Positions 43,801 to 50,267 of a stretch of 64,000 bases of DNA are shown piece after piece (position 1 is the stretch's first letter; each line of letters begins with the position of its first letter). The translations under genes were made by a program, and so were the position numbers. Source of the stretch: Candidatus Kouleothrix ribensis (GTDB lineage: Bacteria; Chloroflexota; Chloroflexia; Chloroflexales; Roseiflexaceae); assembly GCA_016722075.1 (NCBI GenBank), contig JADKGW010000001.1:1240001-1304000 (forward strand), read 5' to 3'. The notes beneath the pieces were generated by a model, which saw only the letters and a list, made by a program, of their open reading frames with translations, did not search any database and had not been told where the DNA came from.

Positions 43801-45493
43801 CTACACCTTCAGCCTGACGCCCAGCGGGCAGGGGCCGGTGACGGCGGTATACCTGGCAGGTAGCGCCTTCGACGCAGCCGGTAACCCAAACCTGGTTTCG
43901 AACACCTTCAGCATCACCTACGATACCGTCGCGCCGAGCGTGACGATCGAGCAGGCGGCCGCGCAACCCGACCCGACCAGCGCCAGCCCGATCAACTTCA
44001 CTGTCACCTTCAGCGAGGCGGTGGCCGGCTTTAGCGGCGCGAATGTAACGCTCGGCGGCACGGCCGGCGCAACCACCGCGCTCGTGACAGGCAGCGGCAC
44101 AACCTACAATGTCGCTGTCAGCGGAATGACTGGCTCGGGCACGGTGATCGCCACGATCCCGGCCAATGCCGCGCAGGATGCGGCCGGCAATACCAGCACC
44201 GCCGCCACCAGCACCGACAACACCGTCGCCTTCGTCTACGACCCGGTGGCGCCGGTGGTGGCCAGCATCGCGCGTGCCGACGCCAGCCCGAGCAACGCCG
44301 CCAGCGTTCAGTTCACCGTTACATTCTCGAAGAATGTGACCGGCGTGGACACCAGCGACTTCCACCTGACCACCAGCGGCGTGGCAGGTACGACGATCAC
44401 CGGTGTTGTCGGGAGCGGCACAACCTGGACTGTGACGAGTGCGACCGGCAGTGGCGACGGCACACTACGCCTGGATCTGATCGATGACGATACAATTCTC
44501 GATGCCGCGAACAACCCGCTGGGCGGCACCGGCGCGAGCAACGGCGATTTCACCAGCGGCGAAGCCTATACAATCGACAAAACCGCACCGCAGGCCGGCA
44601 ACCTGGCCGCCGCCAACATCACCACCAGCGGCGGCACGACCCATAGTTTCACGGTGGTGTTCAGCGATAACCTGGCGATCGACACCGCCAGCCTGGATGG
44701 AAGCGACATCCAGGTGAGCGGGCCAGGTGGCTTCAATCAGCTGGCGGCGCTGGTAAGCGTGGCGCCGGCCGGTAATGGCACGCCGCGCACCGCAACATAC
44801 CGCATCAGCGCCCCCGGCGGGGTGTGGGACACAGCCGACAACGGCAACTACACCGTGGCGCTACAGGCCAACCAGGTGCGCGACACCACCGGCAACCAGG
44901 CGGCGGCCGGTGTGCTGGGCACGTTCAGCGTCGGCGCCAGCGCGCCACAGCATACAACCTTCCTGCCGTTTGTGCTGCGCCCCGGCGCACCCGATCTGGT
45001 GATGAGCATTGGCATCAGCCCGGACAAGCGTAGCTTCAAAGCCGGCGAGCCAGTGGTCGTTTCGGTGACGGTGACAAACCAGGGTGATGCGCCGGCAGGC
45101 GCGTTCTGGGTCGACCTGTATATCAACCCATCGAGCCCACCGACCGCTGCGAACCAGATCTGGAATACGCGCTGTGGGCTGACGCCATGCTTCGGGATGG
45201 CCTGGCCAGTGCCGAATGGGCTGGCGCCGGGCCAGAGCATCACGCTTTCGTCGCAGAGCGTGCCGGCCAGCTACTCGGCCTGGCCGGGCTGGTTCGCCGC
45301 CGGAACCAGCGATCTGTATGGGTATGCCGATAGCTACAACCCTGGTGTTGCCACTGGCGCGGTAGCCGAGCGCGACGAGACCAACAACCGCGCCGAGCTG
45401 CACGGCTTGAGTGTAACCGGGCGGAACCCAGGGCTGGCGCGGCCGCGCTCGGTTGCCGATCGATCGGCGCGGCCGGCACAGCCGGTGAAGTAG
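37838..45493 (+). CDS. giant secreted beta-helix / Ig-like repeat / CARDB protein
   Basis: A 2551-residue exported protein. A signal peptide occupies about 20-47 (RMRAWPVLIFCSIAAAGILG). A DUF11-like domain (48-112) precedes a cadherin-like one (to about 210, GFEGTDTFSYTI). A long right-handed beta-helix rich in Asn/Gly spans about 215-960. After a Pro/Ala linker come bacterial Ig-like repeats (about 1110-2370), including types with FTVTFSEAVxGF and with CSLDGGGFSACTSPQ. A CARDB adhesion domain lies near 2385-2520 (PDLVMSIGISPDKRSF). The C-terminus is basic with no LPxTG or transmembrane anchor. Two 111-residue repeats are nearly identical at DNA level. Likely an adhesin or sheath protein. Confidence 0.9.
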   Translation: MPPFKQAVQSQPHATPRRPRMRAWPVLIFCSIAAAGILGTATLVRAAVGISATKTYAFIGGDGDGKADPGETLEYTVVVANSSGSDVTGVQFNDNPDANTTFMPGSITASPIAANDTFPQTVVGNVAIDSSLIAYSVTSNDFLGLNPAATISAYDATSANGGQVTMTTSGAGIGAFTYNPPPGFEGTDTFSYTISNVNGSNTATVSIAVSGMVWFVNNNAAACTTLAAGCGRLSLPFSSLAAFNALNNGAGTNPAANDAIFIYESGTAYAGGVTLLSGQKLIGQDATATLSVITGLTPPSSSAAFPAMNTGGNATTVQNGAGNAVTLNQNNTIRGLTISGTSGAGMLGTGISALTVGSDVRLTGVAGADLDLSGAASGTISFGASVTNSSGRAISIQNRSGGSVDLAGAISDSGGTGVLLNSNTGAIITFSGGISLSTGANAAFTATNGGTIHVCDENPCNPAATGALVNTLTTTTGTALNIANTTIGANNLEFRSISANGASNGIVLTATGAAGGLAVKGDAGSANNSSGGTIQNTVGDAISLSSAQNITLDQMTIQSTGGSGINGTQVTNFAFTNGAISNAGNAGFESAIAFNGAGTGFGNNIAGSLTLTGNTLTNPFYSGLDVQSDAGTVTSATVSNNTISNPGFSGINFVGIGTASTAFNLARATIDQNNISSSGGNGIQVSIGNANASGPGATAGSLATGLDIIAITNNSISIDSIGTQVIAIANSGGNSASRTKTNFIIQCNGKNTGGCTAPTANPLTGSSIGTDILVGNNGYADMVGTIDNNSIDANHTANLGGGNGIGGGNGVAGAGNAWTPHLTLIVTNNTISDTDGNGILLVGRGTSGTANFKVANNTVAMPINAGGSARPGIRIDAGNSSSGDDAVCLNITGNTSAGSNGASGLGLRKQGTVATTNDFGIQNVSPATPTNADVQSFVNGLNAFGGGTDIINGSNFVQCAVPAIAVTHTNSHQAAAQRQAQASMIAYAPAPRPSSDSANGAAASSGGARGVLAPLPAPAQAGGAAPRRHTSQPAPAQAGGIVNLNIGTLPAGKSITIKFRVTVNDPLTLGATQLANQGAISYDPAQTILTDDPAIGGASDATITVIDRPDTTVASINRASGNPSNNATVTWQVVLAAPIDGLTASNFNLVNSGLGGAPAITGVTPASGPPATTWNITASTGTGQGTLGLNIANDTGLSHDLTNAPFTGEVFTIDHIAPTTTSFTRQTPASSLTNADTLVFRVTFSEQVTGVGPADFAATGTTATVTSIGAGGPGGPYDVTVSGGDLASYNGVVGLNFSGAMSITDLAGNPLASSEPATDETYTLDNTAPAATSFTRHTPASSLTNADTLVFRVTFSEQVTGVGPADFAATGTTATVTSIGAGGPGGPYDVTVSGGDLASYNGVVGLNFSGAMSITDLAGNPAASSEPATDETYTLDNTAPTATIDQAAGQTDPTNSTSISFTVSFSEAVTGFDSAADIDLSASTAPGTLQAIITGGPAIYTVAVSGMTGDGTVVASIPAGAAIDGAANLSAASTSSDNSVSYDSTAPSATINQAAGQADPTASSPVSFTVVFSEPVADFATGDVALSGSAGATTAVVTGGPTTYTVAVSGMTGDGTVIANLAAGVAHDAAGNANLAATSTDNSVLYDTVAPSVTINQAAGQADPTNASPIGYIVVFSEAVSGFATGDVTLDSPFGVLTGAVSEIAPMNGTTYAVAVTGMAGSGTITATIAPGAATDLAGQPNGASSSTDNTVSFDDLRPNTTIDSNPLNPTSSTSASFSFSGTDTGSGVVGFGCSLDGGGFSACTSPQNYSSLADGSHTFQVRASDSAGNVDASPASFTWVVDASAPATNITASPANPTNNSSASFSFTGADGSGVGIAGFGCSLDGGGFSACTSPQNYSSLADGSHIFQVRAIDAAGNIDPTPATFTWTIDTTAPTVALTSATSSPTNAAPILVTITFSEPVDIGTGVGDLSITNGSATTPVGSGTTYTFSLTPSGQGPVTAVYLAGSAFDAAGNPNLVSNTFSITYDTVAPSVTIEQAAAQPDPTSASPINFTVTFSEAVAGFSGANVTLGGTAGATTALVTGSGTTYNVAVSGMTGSGTVIATIPANAAQDAAGNTSTAATSTDNTVAFVYDPVAPVVASIARADASPSNAASVQFTVTFSKNVTGVDTSDFHLTTSGVAGTTITGVVGSGTTWTVTSATGSGDGTLRLDLIDDDTILDAANNPLGGTGASNGDFTSGEAYTIDKTAPQAGNLAAANITTSGGTTHSFTVVFSDNLAIDTASLDGSDIQVSGPGGFNQLAALVSVAPAGNGTPRTATYRISAPGGVWDTADNGNYTVALQANQVRDTTGNQAAAGVLGTFSVGASAPQHTTFLPFVLRPGAPDLVMSIGISPDKRSFKAGEPVVVSVTVTNQGDAPAGAFWVDLYINPSSPPTAANQIWNTRCGLTPCFGMAWPVPNGLAPGQSITLSSQSVPASYSAWPGWFAAGTSDLYGYADSYNPGVATGAVAERDETNNRAELHGLSVTGRNPGLARPRSVADRSARPAQPVK
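41516..42133 (+). repeat. 333-bp near-identical Ig-domain repeat
   Basis: Two copies with a 333-bp offset (GGCAAGCAGCTTGACCAACG at 41521 and 41854) are almost identical over about 285 bp. They encode 111-residue Ig-like units. A second pair with 267-bp offset lies at about 43214 and 43481. Confidence 0.85.
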
Positions 45494-45499
45494 GGATGC

Positions 45500-45530
45500 G
45501 CTCTGGGCGGTTCAAATAACCGCTCAGAGC
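45500..45530. terminator. bidirectional hairpin between convergent genes
   Basis: A 13-bp stem (GCTCTGGGCGGTT with AACCGCTCAGAGC, one G-U pair) around a 5-nt loop sits between the giant gene's stop and the stop of the minus-strand membrane gene. No T tract. Confidence 0.6.
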
Positions 45531-45913
45531 AACTCACCGATTAGCAGCGCGAACAGCAGTGCGGCGGCAGCCTGGGTTGCGCCGCCGGCGATTAGTAGCG
45601 CTTGGGCGGGTGGCCAGCCGAGCAGCAGGCCCAGCCAGCCGAGCGATGCCAGCGCCACGCCCACGATCGCCAGCCACGACTGGAGTGCCGCCGGCCGGGT
45701 GCGCACGAGCGGCCGGCCCAGGAAGCGCGGCAGCATATGGTAGCCCATACCATAGATCAACAGCGTAGCCCAACCCCACAGGTTTAGCTCGGCATGGAGC
45801 GGGCGCAGCCAGGCCCCGGCACTGCGATCGAGCGCGAACCACGCGCCCAGGCCGATCCCACAGGTCAGCGCCACGAGCGCAGCCTTGATGCAGCGTAGAC
45901 TTAAGCGGCTCAT
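45524..45913 (-). CDS. NnrS-like single-unit heme-type membrane protein
   Basis: A 129-residue membrane protein with four hydrophobic helices. It contains HAELNLWGWATLLIYGMGYH followed by MLPRF, the His-x8-16-YHxxPRF motif of NnrS-like and cytochrome-oxidase-subunit-I-like proteins. Two His residues in adjacent helices are candidate heme or copper ligands. It looks like one unit of the module that occurs twice in the next gene upstream on the same strand (45936-46748). It ends the operon started by the ScdA-N-domain gene. A role in NO or N-oxide physiology is inferred from the operon. Confidence 0.65.
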   Translation of the reverse strand: MSRLSLRCIKAALVALTCGIGLGAWFALDRSAGAWLRPLHAELNLWGWATLLIYGMGYHMLPRFLGRPLVRTRPAALQSWLAIVGVALASLGWLGLLLGWPPAQALLIAGGATQAAAALLFALLIGELL

Positions 45914-45935
45914 TGTATCGGTAGCCTTCGTATAC

Positions 45936-46748
45936 CTAACGCGAAAGTGCCAACTGGAAGCGCAGTGTCGGCCAGATCGCCCAGGCGAACAGCGCCAGCG
46001 CCAGCGCCATCAGCGCCGCGCCGATCGCAAAAACCCACGGCCAGCCCAGCCCTAGCCCCAGCACGATCAGCAGCAGCGCACTGTAGTGGCACGCGAGCTG
46101 CACGCGCGCCCACACCAGGCCGCGCGTGCCAGTGCCGCTGAAGCGCGGCAGCACATGATACGCGACGCCAACGATCATCAGCATGATCCAGCCGAGCGTC
46201 ACGAGATGCTCGGCCGCCAGGCGCCACTCGCCGCCAAGCAGCCCTAGCTGCTCGAGCAACAGCAGCAGCAGCGCCAGCGGCAGGGCCATGCCTGCACCGC
46301 GCGTAGCCTGGGTGCCGACCCGATCGACCTGTGGTTGCCCGGCGATCGGCGGCACCGGCGGGCGGTTGGCACGCGCCGCGCCGCGTGTAAACAGCAGCAC
46401 GGTATTGGCCGCGAACAGCAGCGCTGCCAGCAGCTGGATGGCCAGCCCGGCGAGCGCACCGGCGCCCCAGCCGGTGAGCAGCGCAGCGCAATACAGCACG
46501 ACCCCGCAGCACCAGCTGAGCACGTGGGCGCTACCGAGCGCAGGGTATGGAAAATCGCGCGCCGCGAACATCGGCACGGTGTGATAATTTATCGCCAGGA
46601 TCATGCCGGTGATCCAGCCGAAGAGCATCAGATGAACCATCGCGGCCCATGCGCCGGCCAGGCCCAGCTGCGCGAGTATGGTCAGTAGCGCGGCCGTGGG
46701 CAGGGCCACTAGCGCGCCAGCCAGGCAGGCACGCGCCACCCGGCTCAT
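45936..46748 (-). CDS. NnrS-like two-unit membrane protein
   Basis: A 270-residue membrane protein with about eight helices. Two repeats carry the same motif: HLMLFGWITGMILAINYH then TVPMF near the N-terminus, and HLVTLGWIMLMIVGVAYH then VLPRF in the second half. NnrS is a heme- and copper-containing membrane protein of NO-stress regulons with about 12 helices; this one is shorter, and the 129-residue neighbour could supply the remainder. I start at the ATG at 46748, which overlaps the stop of the ScdA-N-domain gene (ATGA). Co-translation is therefore likely. Function by context only. Confidence 0.7.
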   Translation of the reverse strand: MSRVARACLAGALVALPTAALLTILAQLGLAGAWAAMVHLMLFGWITGMILAINYHTVPMFAARDFPYPALGSAHVLSWCCGVVLYCAALLTGWGAGALAGLAIQLLAALLFAANTVLLFTRGAARANRPPVPPIAGQPQVDRVGTQATRGAGMALPLALLLLLLEQLGLLGGEWRLAAEHLVTLGWIMLMIVGVAYHVLPRFSGTGTRGLVWARVQLACHYSALLLIVLGLGLGWPWVFAIGAALMALALALFAWAIWPTLRFQLALSR

Positions 46749-46966
46749 GGCTCGCCCGCCCCGGCAGCACGCAATGCCGCCAACACCTGCGCAAGATCGA
46801 GCCCGTGGTGCTGTACGGCGACCTGCAGCGGCAGTGCGCCGCCACAACATGTGTCGAGCCCAAGCCGCTGGAGTACCGGTAGCGCCTGGGGCACGCGATC
46901 AACGATCGCGTTCAAGCTGTCGTTGGGGCCGATCTGCTGCGCGGCCAGGCCGGTTGGGTGATTCAT
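46745..46966 (-). CDS. stand-alone ScdA/RIC N-terminal domain (DUF542)
   Basis: A 73-residue cytosolic protein consisting of the small helical domain found at the N-terminus of ScdA/YtfE (RIC) iron-sulfur repair proteins. The signature is LNAIVDRVPQALPVLQRLGL then DTCCGG, with the paired Cys. The hemerythrin-like di-iron domain of full RIC is missing. RIC proteins repair Fe-S centres damaged by NO or oxidants. The gene overlaps the NnrS-like gene by 4 nt, which supports an NO/heme theme. AGGAG is 8 bp upstream of the ATG at 46966. Confidence 0.8.
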   Translation of the reverse strand: MNHPTGLAAQQIGPNDSLNAIVDRVPQALPVLQRLGLDTCCGGALPLQVAVQHHGLDLAQVLAALRAAGAGEP

Positions 46967-47050
46967 AGGTGAACTCCTGATCAATTCCATGTGCCATAGC
47001 AACCTATTCTACCAGCACTGCCGCGATGTGTCTGTGACAAACGTCGCAAA

Positions 47051-47092
47051 TTGACACTTGCACGTGCGTACAGCTATGTTACAATGCGTACA
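47051..47092 (+). promoter_or_regulatory. promoter of 39-residue ORF flanked by direct repeats
   Basis: TTGACA (47051-47056), 18-bp spacer, TATGTT (47075-47080). TGCGTACA occurs at 47065-47072 and 47085-47092, exactly 20 bp apart (two helical turns) on both sides of the -10, as expected of an activator or repressor site. Confidence 0.5.
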
Positions 47093-47177
47093 TCCACGGC
47101 GGCACGCTTAGGCGCGTTGAATGCGCGCGACAGACATCCCACCCATGGTCGAGCATCGCTGATTCTGGAGGTGCGGT

Positions 47178-47297
47178 ATGGACACATTTTTGAGCCTGCG
47201 GTTCCTCATTCCGGCCGGCCTGATGCTATTTCCGCTATTGGTACTGGGCATGATTGTGCTCAACACGGCGCTGCAGCCTAGCGAAGGCGACGAATAG
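47178..47297 (+). CDS. 39-residue single-helix membrane peptide
   Basis: A small ORF of 39 residues, ATG at 47178 and TAG at 47295-47297. GGAGG (47167-47171) sits 6 bp before the ATG. The protein starts MDTFLSLRFL, has one hydrophobic helix (about 9-30, IPAGLMLFPLLVLGMIVLN) and ends in an acidic PSEGDE tail. It resembles in size and design the small accessory subunits of terminal oxidases (CydX, CcoQ, CcoS class), but no sequence match is claimed. It is divergent from the NnrS-like operon with a plausible promoter upstream. Confidence 0.6.
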   Translation: MDTFLSLRFLIPAGLMLFPLLVLGMIVLNTALQPSEGDE

Positions 47298-47928
47298 CCG
47301 GCTAGCACGGCCGCAATGCGCCAATCGTTGCGCGCCACGCAGACACGCAGACGCTACGGCGGCAAAACGCCCAGCATGGAGCCGTTGAGTCTGCGCGTTG
47401 TTACGGCAGACCCTCGGCTCACTGTAGCGCTGGTGTACACTTGATTCTGGCGGCCCCAATCGGTACGGATCGGCTGATGTGCCCCAGGCGCCACTCCGAG
47501 CGCCCAATCGTTGGAACATCGGCCGATCTGCGCCTGTGCCCCGATCGCGCCCAACCACTGCCATCGATCGCGTTTAGTCTAGCGCATCGGTGGCAGTGTG
47601 TGGTTGGTACCTGGCTGCTCCCCCCTCAGATGACAACTCGTCTCATTTAGATAACACTTTTTTCATCGTTCAAACGCGCGATCTGGCGCTTGATCGCTTG
47701 CGTAGGCCATGTTTGCGCGCCCTCTCCGATTCTAGCGCCAACGATTCGAGCAATCAATATTGACACTGCTACTATCATAGAGTTGAAACCTCCCAGGCGA
47801 CCTAGCGCAATGTCATTGTCGTTGCAGTACGCAGCCGGCAGTATCGCTGGTGAATGCGTACAGCCGGCCGGCCCGTTTGGTGTTACTGGTAGCCGCAACC
47901 TGCGGCGCATCTCGCGAAAGGATTGGGT
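47298..47928. other. 631-bp gap without supported gene
   Basis: I see no convincing coding sequence on either strand. The 87-residue minus-strand frame (47647-47910) has no ribosome-binding site or recognisable motif. GAAAGGA at its right end is the ribosome-binding site of the peptidase gene. No riboswitch consensus recognised. Confidence 0.5.
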
Positions 47929-49797
47929 ATGCGAATGAAGCTATGGAGCCTGCTCAGCGTGGTGGTGCTGCTCGGCCTGCTGGCGAGCCCGGCTGCGGCC
48001 AAGCAACCGACATTCAAGGCGCTCGAGCCGGGCAAGTTTGTGACACTGCGGCAGACGGTGCCGGTCAACATCGTACTGATCGGCTACCAGGGCATCGACA
48101 AGCGTGCGCTGCTGAGCGAGCTGCCCAAGGGCTACGACCCGCTCGTGCGCCAACCACAATTCTATGGCCTGAATGGCCGCGACCTCGGCCTACACTTCGA
48201 CTTCCGCTACCGCACGATCGACGCCAGCCGCAAGTTCGAGGATCGCTTCTTCGGCTACCTCAAGAGCATCGGCAAAGCCGGGCCGCTCACGGCCTTCCAG
48301 CAGCAGTACAACGATCAGGCGAGCAATGCGCTGGATGTGACCGGCCCGGTGCAGTACATCGATGCGCCGTCGGTTGAGCGCTGGCTCAACTCGAACAGTA
48401 GCGATCTGCGGATCGAGCGCGACAAGGGCTACACGATCTATTTCGTCAATTGGTATAGCCGCAACGACTTCAAGTTCCATGTGTATACCAAGACGGATGA
48501 TCCCGACCCGGATACAGGCTACAACTTCGGGCTGTTGCGCGGCTCGCGCAAGATGATCGCCTGGGGCGGCTCGTCTAGCCGTAGCTGGTTCTACGACCTT
48601 TCGGCCGGCCCCGAGGCGTGGACTAACAACTGGAATGTCGACACGCCCGACCTCGACCAGAATGGGGTCGATGATTATCACATGCCGCCGATCTGGGAAT
48701 ATCGCAAGCAGGGCTACCGCGAGCCGGCGCAGCTGAGCAGCGACCTGGGCAAGGTCGCGCGGTTTGTCGGCATCGACCTGCTGTTCACCACATCGCCACT
48801 GTACGACCCGCTGGTCACCGCGCCGGGCCTGGGCGGCGCCAAAGTGGTGCATATCGAGATGTTCGAGGACGACCCGGGCAGCAATGGTCTCGACTATATT
48901 GATACCGGCCTGGTGCGCAGCCGCCTGCGCAGCTTCGAGCCATACTACACCTGGAAGATCGCGCTGGAAGATAACCAGCCGATCGACCAGGGCGCCAAGC
49001 GCGCGCTTGGCATTTTTGCTGGCACGCTTACGGAGGACGACTGCTGGAATGCCTACGGCGCACCGTTTGCCCAGCTATTCTGCTATTTCAACGGCAACCT
49101 GAGCACCTATGTGCCTGCGTATGGCCCACGCGACTACGTCGGCGAGATCTTTGCGTTCAACACCAGCGCGGCCAACCTGGGCAACCAATTCGGCCTGCTG
49201 GGCTTCGCCGACGACAACTGGATCGACGGCACGCAGACGCACGTGTTTATGTTCGATACACCCGAATACCGCGACGGCGGCTACGGCTTCAGCACCACCG
49301 CGATCCACGAGTTTGGCCATCACATCGGCATGTCGCACCCGCACGACGGCTACGACTCCGAGCTGGGGCTCGACTTTAACGCCGCCGATCAGTACGAGTT
49401 CGCGCAATCGGGCGACGAGAGCGCCACGATCATGAGCTATATCGACCTGAGCAGCCGCTTCAGCGTGTTCGATCGCGACAACATGCATCGCTACGAGACG
49501 GCGGGCTACCTGAACTGGTCGAACGCGCTGCTGGCCGACATCCTGGCAAGCCCGAAGGCCGGGCAGGTGTCCAATCAGCTTGCGGCGGCCGACGATCTGG
49601 CCGGGCTGGCCCAGCGTGAGTTTGCCGGCTGGAACTATGATGGAGCGGCCCGGCACGCTCGCCGCGCATACGAGCGCCTGCTCGAAGCCGCCGCGCGCAT
49701 TGGGGTCGATTCGCCGCGCATCGAGGCCGCGCTGCGCGCCATCCCTGGCCGTGGCCCGCTGAAGGTGGGCGACCCGATCCGATTCCCCGATAATTAG
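47929..49797 (+). CDS. secreted metzincin-like metallopeptidase
   Basis: A 622-residue exported protein. Residues 4-24 are a signal peptide (basic MRMK, hydrophobic LLSVVVLLGLL, then SPAAA). Residues about 30-440 are a large unrecognised N-terminal region. The zinc motif HEFGHHIGMSH fits HExxHxxGxxH: His460, Glu461, His464, Gly467 and His470. A Met lies in ATIMSYIDLSS, suitable for the metzincin Met-turn. The C-terminal 100 residues are helical. I start at the ATG at 47929 (GAAAGGA 7 bp upstream), not at the TTG at 47923. Substrates unknown; an extracellular protein-degrading role is inferred. Confidence 0.85.
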   Translation: MRMKLWSLLSVVVLLGLLASPAAAKQPTFKALEPGKFVTLRQTVPVNIVLIGYQGIDKRALLSELPKGYDPLVRQPQFYGLNGRDLGLHFDFRYRTIDASRKFEDRFFGYLKSIGKAGPLTAFQQQYNDQASNALDVTGPVQYIDAPSVERWLNSNSSDLRIERDKGYTIYFVNWYSRNDFKFHVYTKTDDPDPDTGYNFGLLRGSRKMIAWGGSSSRSWFYDLSAGPEAWTNNWNVDTPDLDQNGVDDYHMPPIWEYRKQGYREPAQLSSDLGKVARFVGIDLLFTTSPLYDPLVTAPGLGGAKVVHIEMFEDDPGSNGLDYIDTGLVRSRLRSFEPYYTWKIALEDNQPIDQGAKRALGIFAGTLTEDDCWNAYGAPFAQLFCYFNGNLSTYVPAYGPRDYVGEIFAFNTSAANLGNQFGLLGFADDNWIDGTQTHVFMFDTPEYRDGGYGFSTTAIHEFGHHIGMSHPHDGYDSELGLDFNAADQYEFAQSGDESATIMSYIDLSSRFSVFDRDNMHRYETAGYLNWSNALLADILASPKAGQVSNQLAAADDLAGLAQREFAGWNYDGAARHARRAYERLLEAAARIGVDSPRIEAALRAIPGRGPLKVGDPIRFPDN

Positions 49798-49813
49798 GGA
49801 TCTTCGATTTTTG

Positions 49814-49905
49814 AGCCAGGTTGGCAGGTTGCAGGTTGGCAGGTTGCAGGTTGCACCCTCGCTGCTGCCGCCTGCCACCTGCCGCCTGCCTGCTGCTGCA
49901 ACCGA
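49814..49905. repeat. short-period repeats between convergent genes
   Basis: Repeated GGCAGGTTGCAGGTT units (49817-49855) are followed by complementary-type CTGCCACCTGCCGCCTGCC units (49864-49902). The two halves can pair into a long imperfect hairpin between convergent genes. No gene lies in this gap. Confidence 0.6.
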
Positions 49906-49931
49906 TTATGGCCGGCGATTGGGCCGTGCGG

Positions 49932-50258
49932 TTAGCGGATCGGCCCAAGCGGCTTGGCAGGCGCGTCGCAGCGCAAAAAGCGCCCGGCGCGGTCGGCGTG
50001 GTACTCGTAGCGCTGGCCGGCGTACACCAGCACGACAATGTAACCGGGCGTCGGGGCCGGCTCGTATAGCCCCTTGCGCGCCGCACAGCCCAGCCCCTGG
50101 TCGGGCCAGGTGCGCTCGCCGGTGCTGGCGACCTCGATCTGATCTGCGGCGACCCCCAGGCGCTGCGCAAGGTCGGCCTTGATCTGTGCGGCCACCTGGC
50201 CGGCCGAGCGCTCGGGCCTGGCGGTGCCGCCGGGCGGCTGTGGGGGCTGGCTTGGCAT
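49932..50258 (-). CDS. small conserved hypothetical protein
   Basis: A 108-residue protein with no signal peptide and a Pro-rich first 15 residues. Its core is IKADLAQRLGVAADQIEV, TGERTWPDQGLGC, PGYIVVLVYAGQRYEYHADR and a late Cys. This pattern (LAQRLGV-x-P/A-DQIxV, TWPDxxLGC, PGYxxxLxxxGxxYEYHxD) is one I know from a widespread unnamed small domain often found in secreted or lipoprotein contexts. Two Cys (about 58 and 97) could pair. It starts 9 bp after the ndh stop on the same strand and is likely co-transcribed. Function unknown. Confidence 0.65.
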   Translation of the reverse strand: MPSQPPQPPGGTARPERSAGQVAAQIKADLAQRLGVAADQIEVASTGERTWPDQGLGCAARKGLYEPAPTPGYIVVLVYAGQRYEYHADRAGRFLRCDAPAKPLGPIR

Positions 50259-50267
50259 GGCTGGCTC

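Noticed and set aside
42479..44365. 628-residue minus-strand open frame rich in Gly/Ala/Val
   Set aside because: It is a shadow of the Ig-repeat region of the giant surface protein, caused by high GC and repeats.
47647..47910. 87-residue minus-strand frame in the 631-bp gap
   Set aside because: No ribosome-binding site or recognisable motif, and its composition is like the surrounding non-coding DNA.
47831..47928. Possible c-di-GMP or other riboswitch before the peptidase gene
   Set aside because: A few GAAAGG and GCCGCAA-like pieces are present, but the conserved paired elements cannot be assembled.
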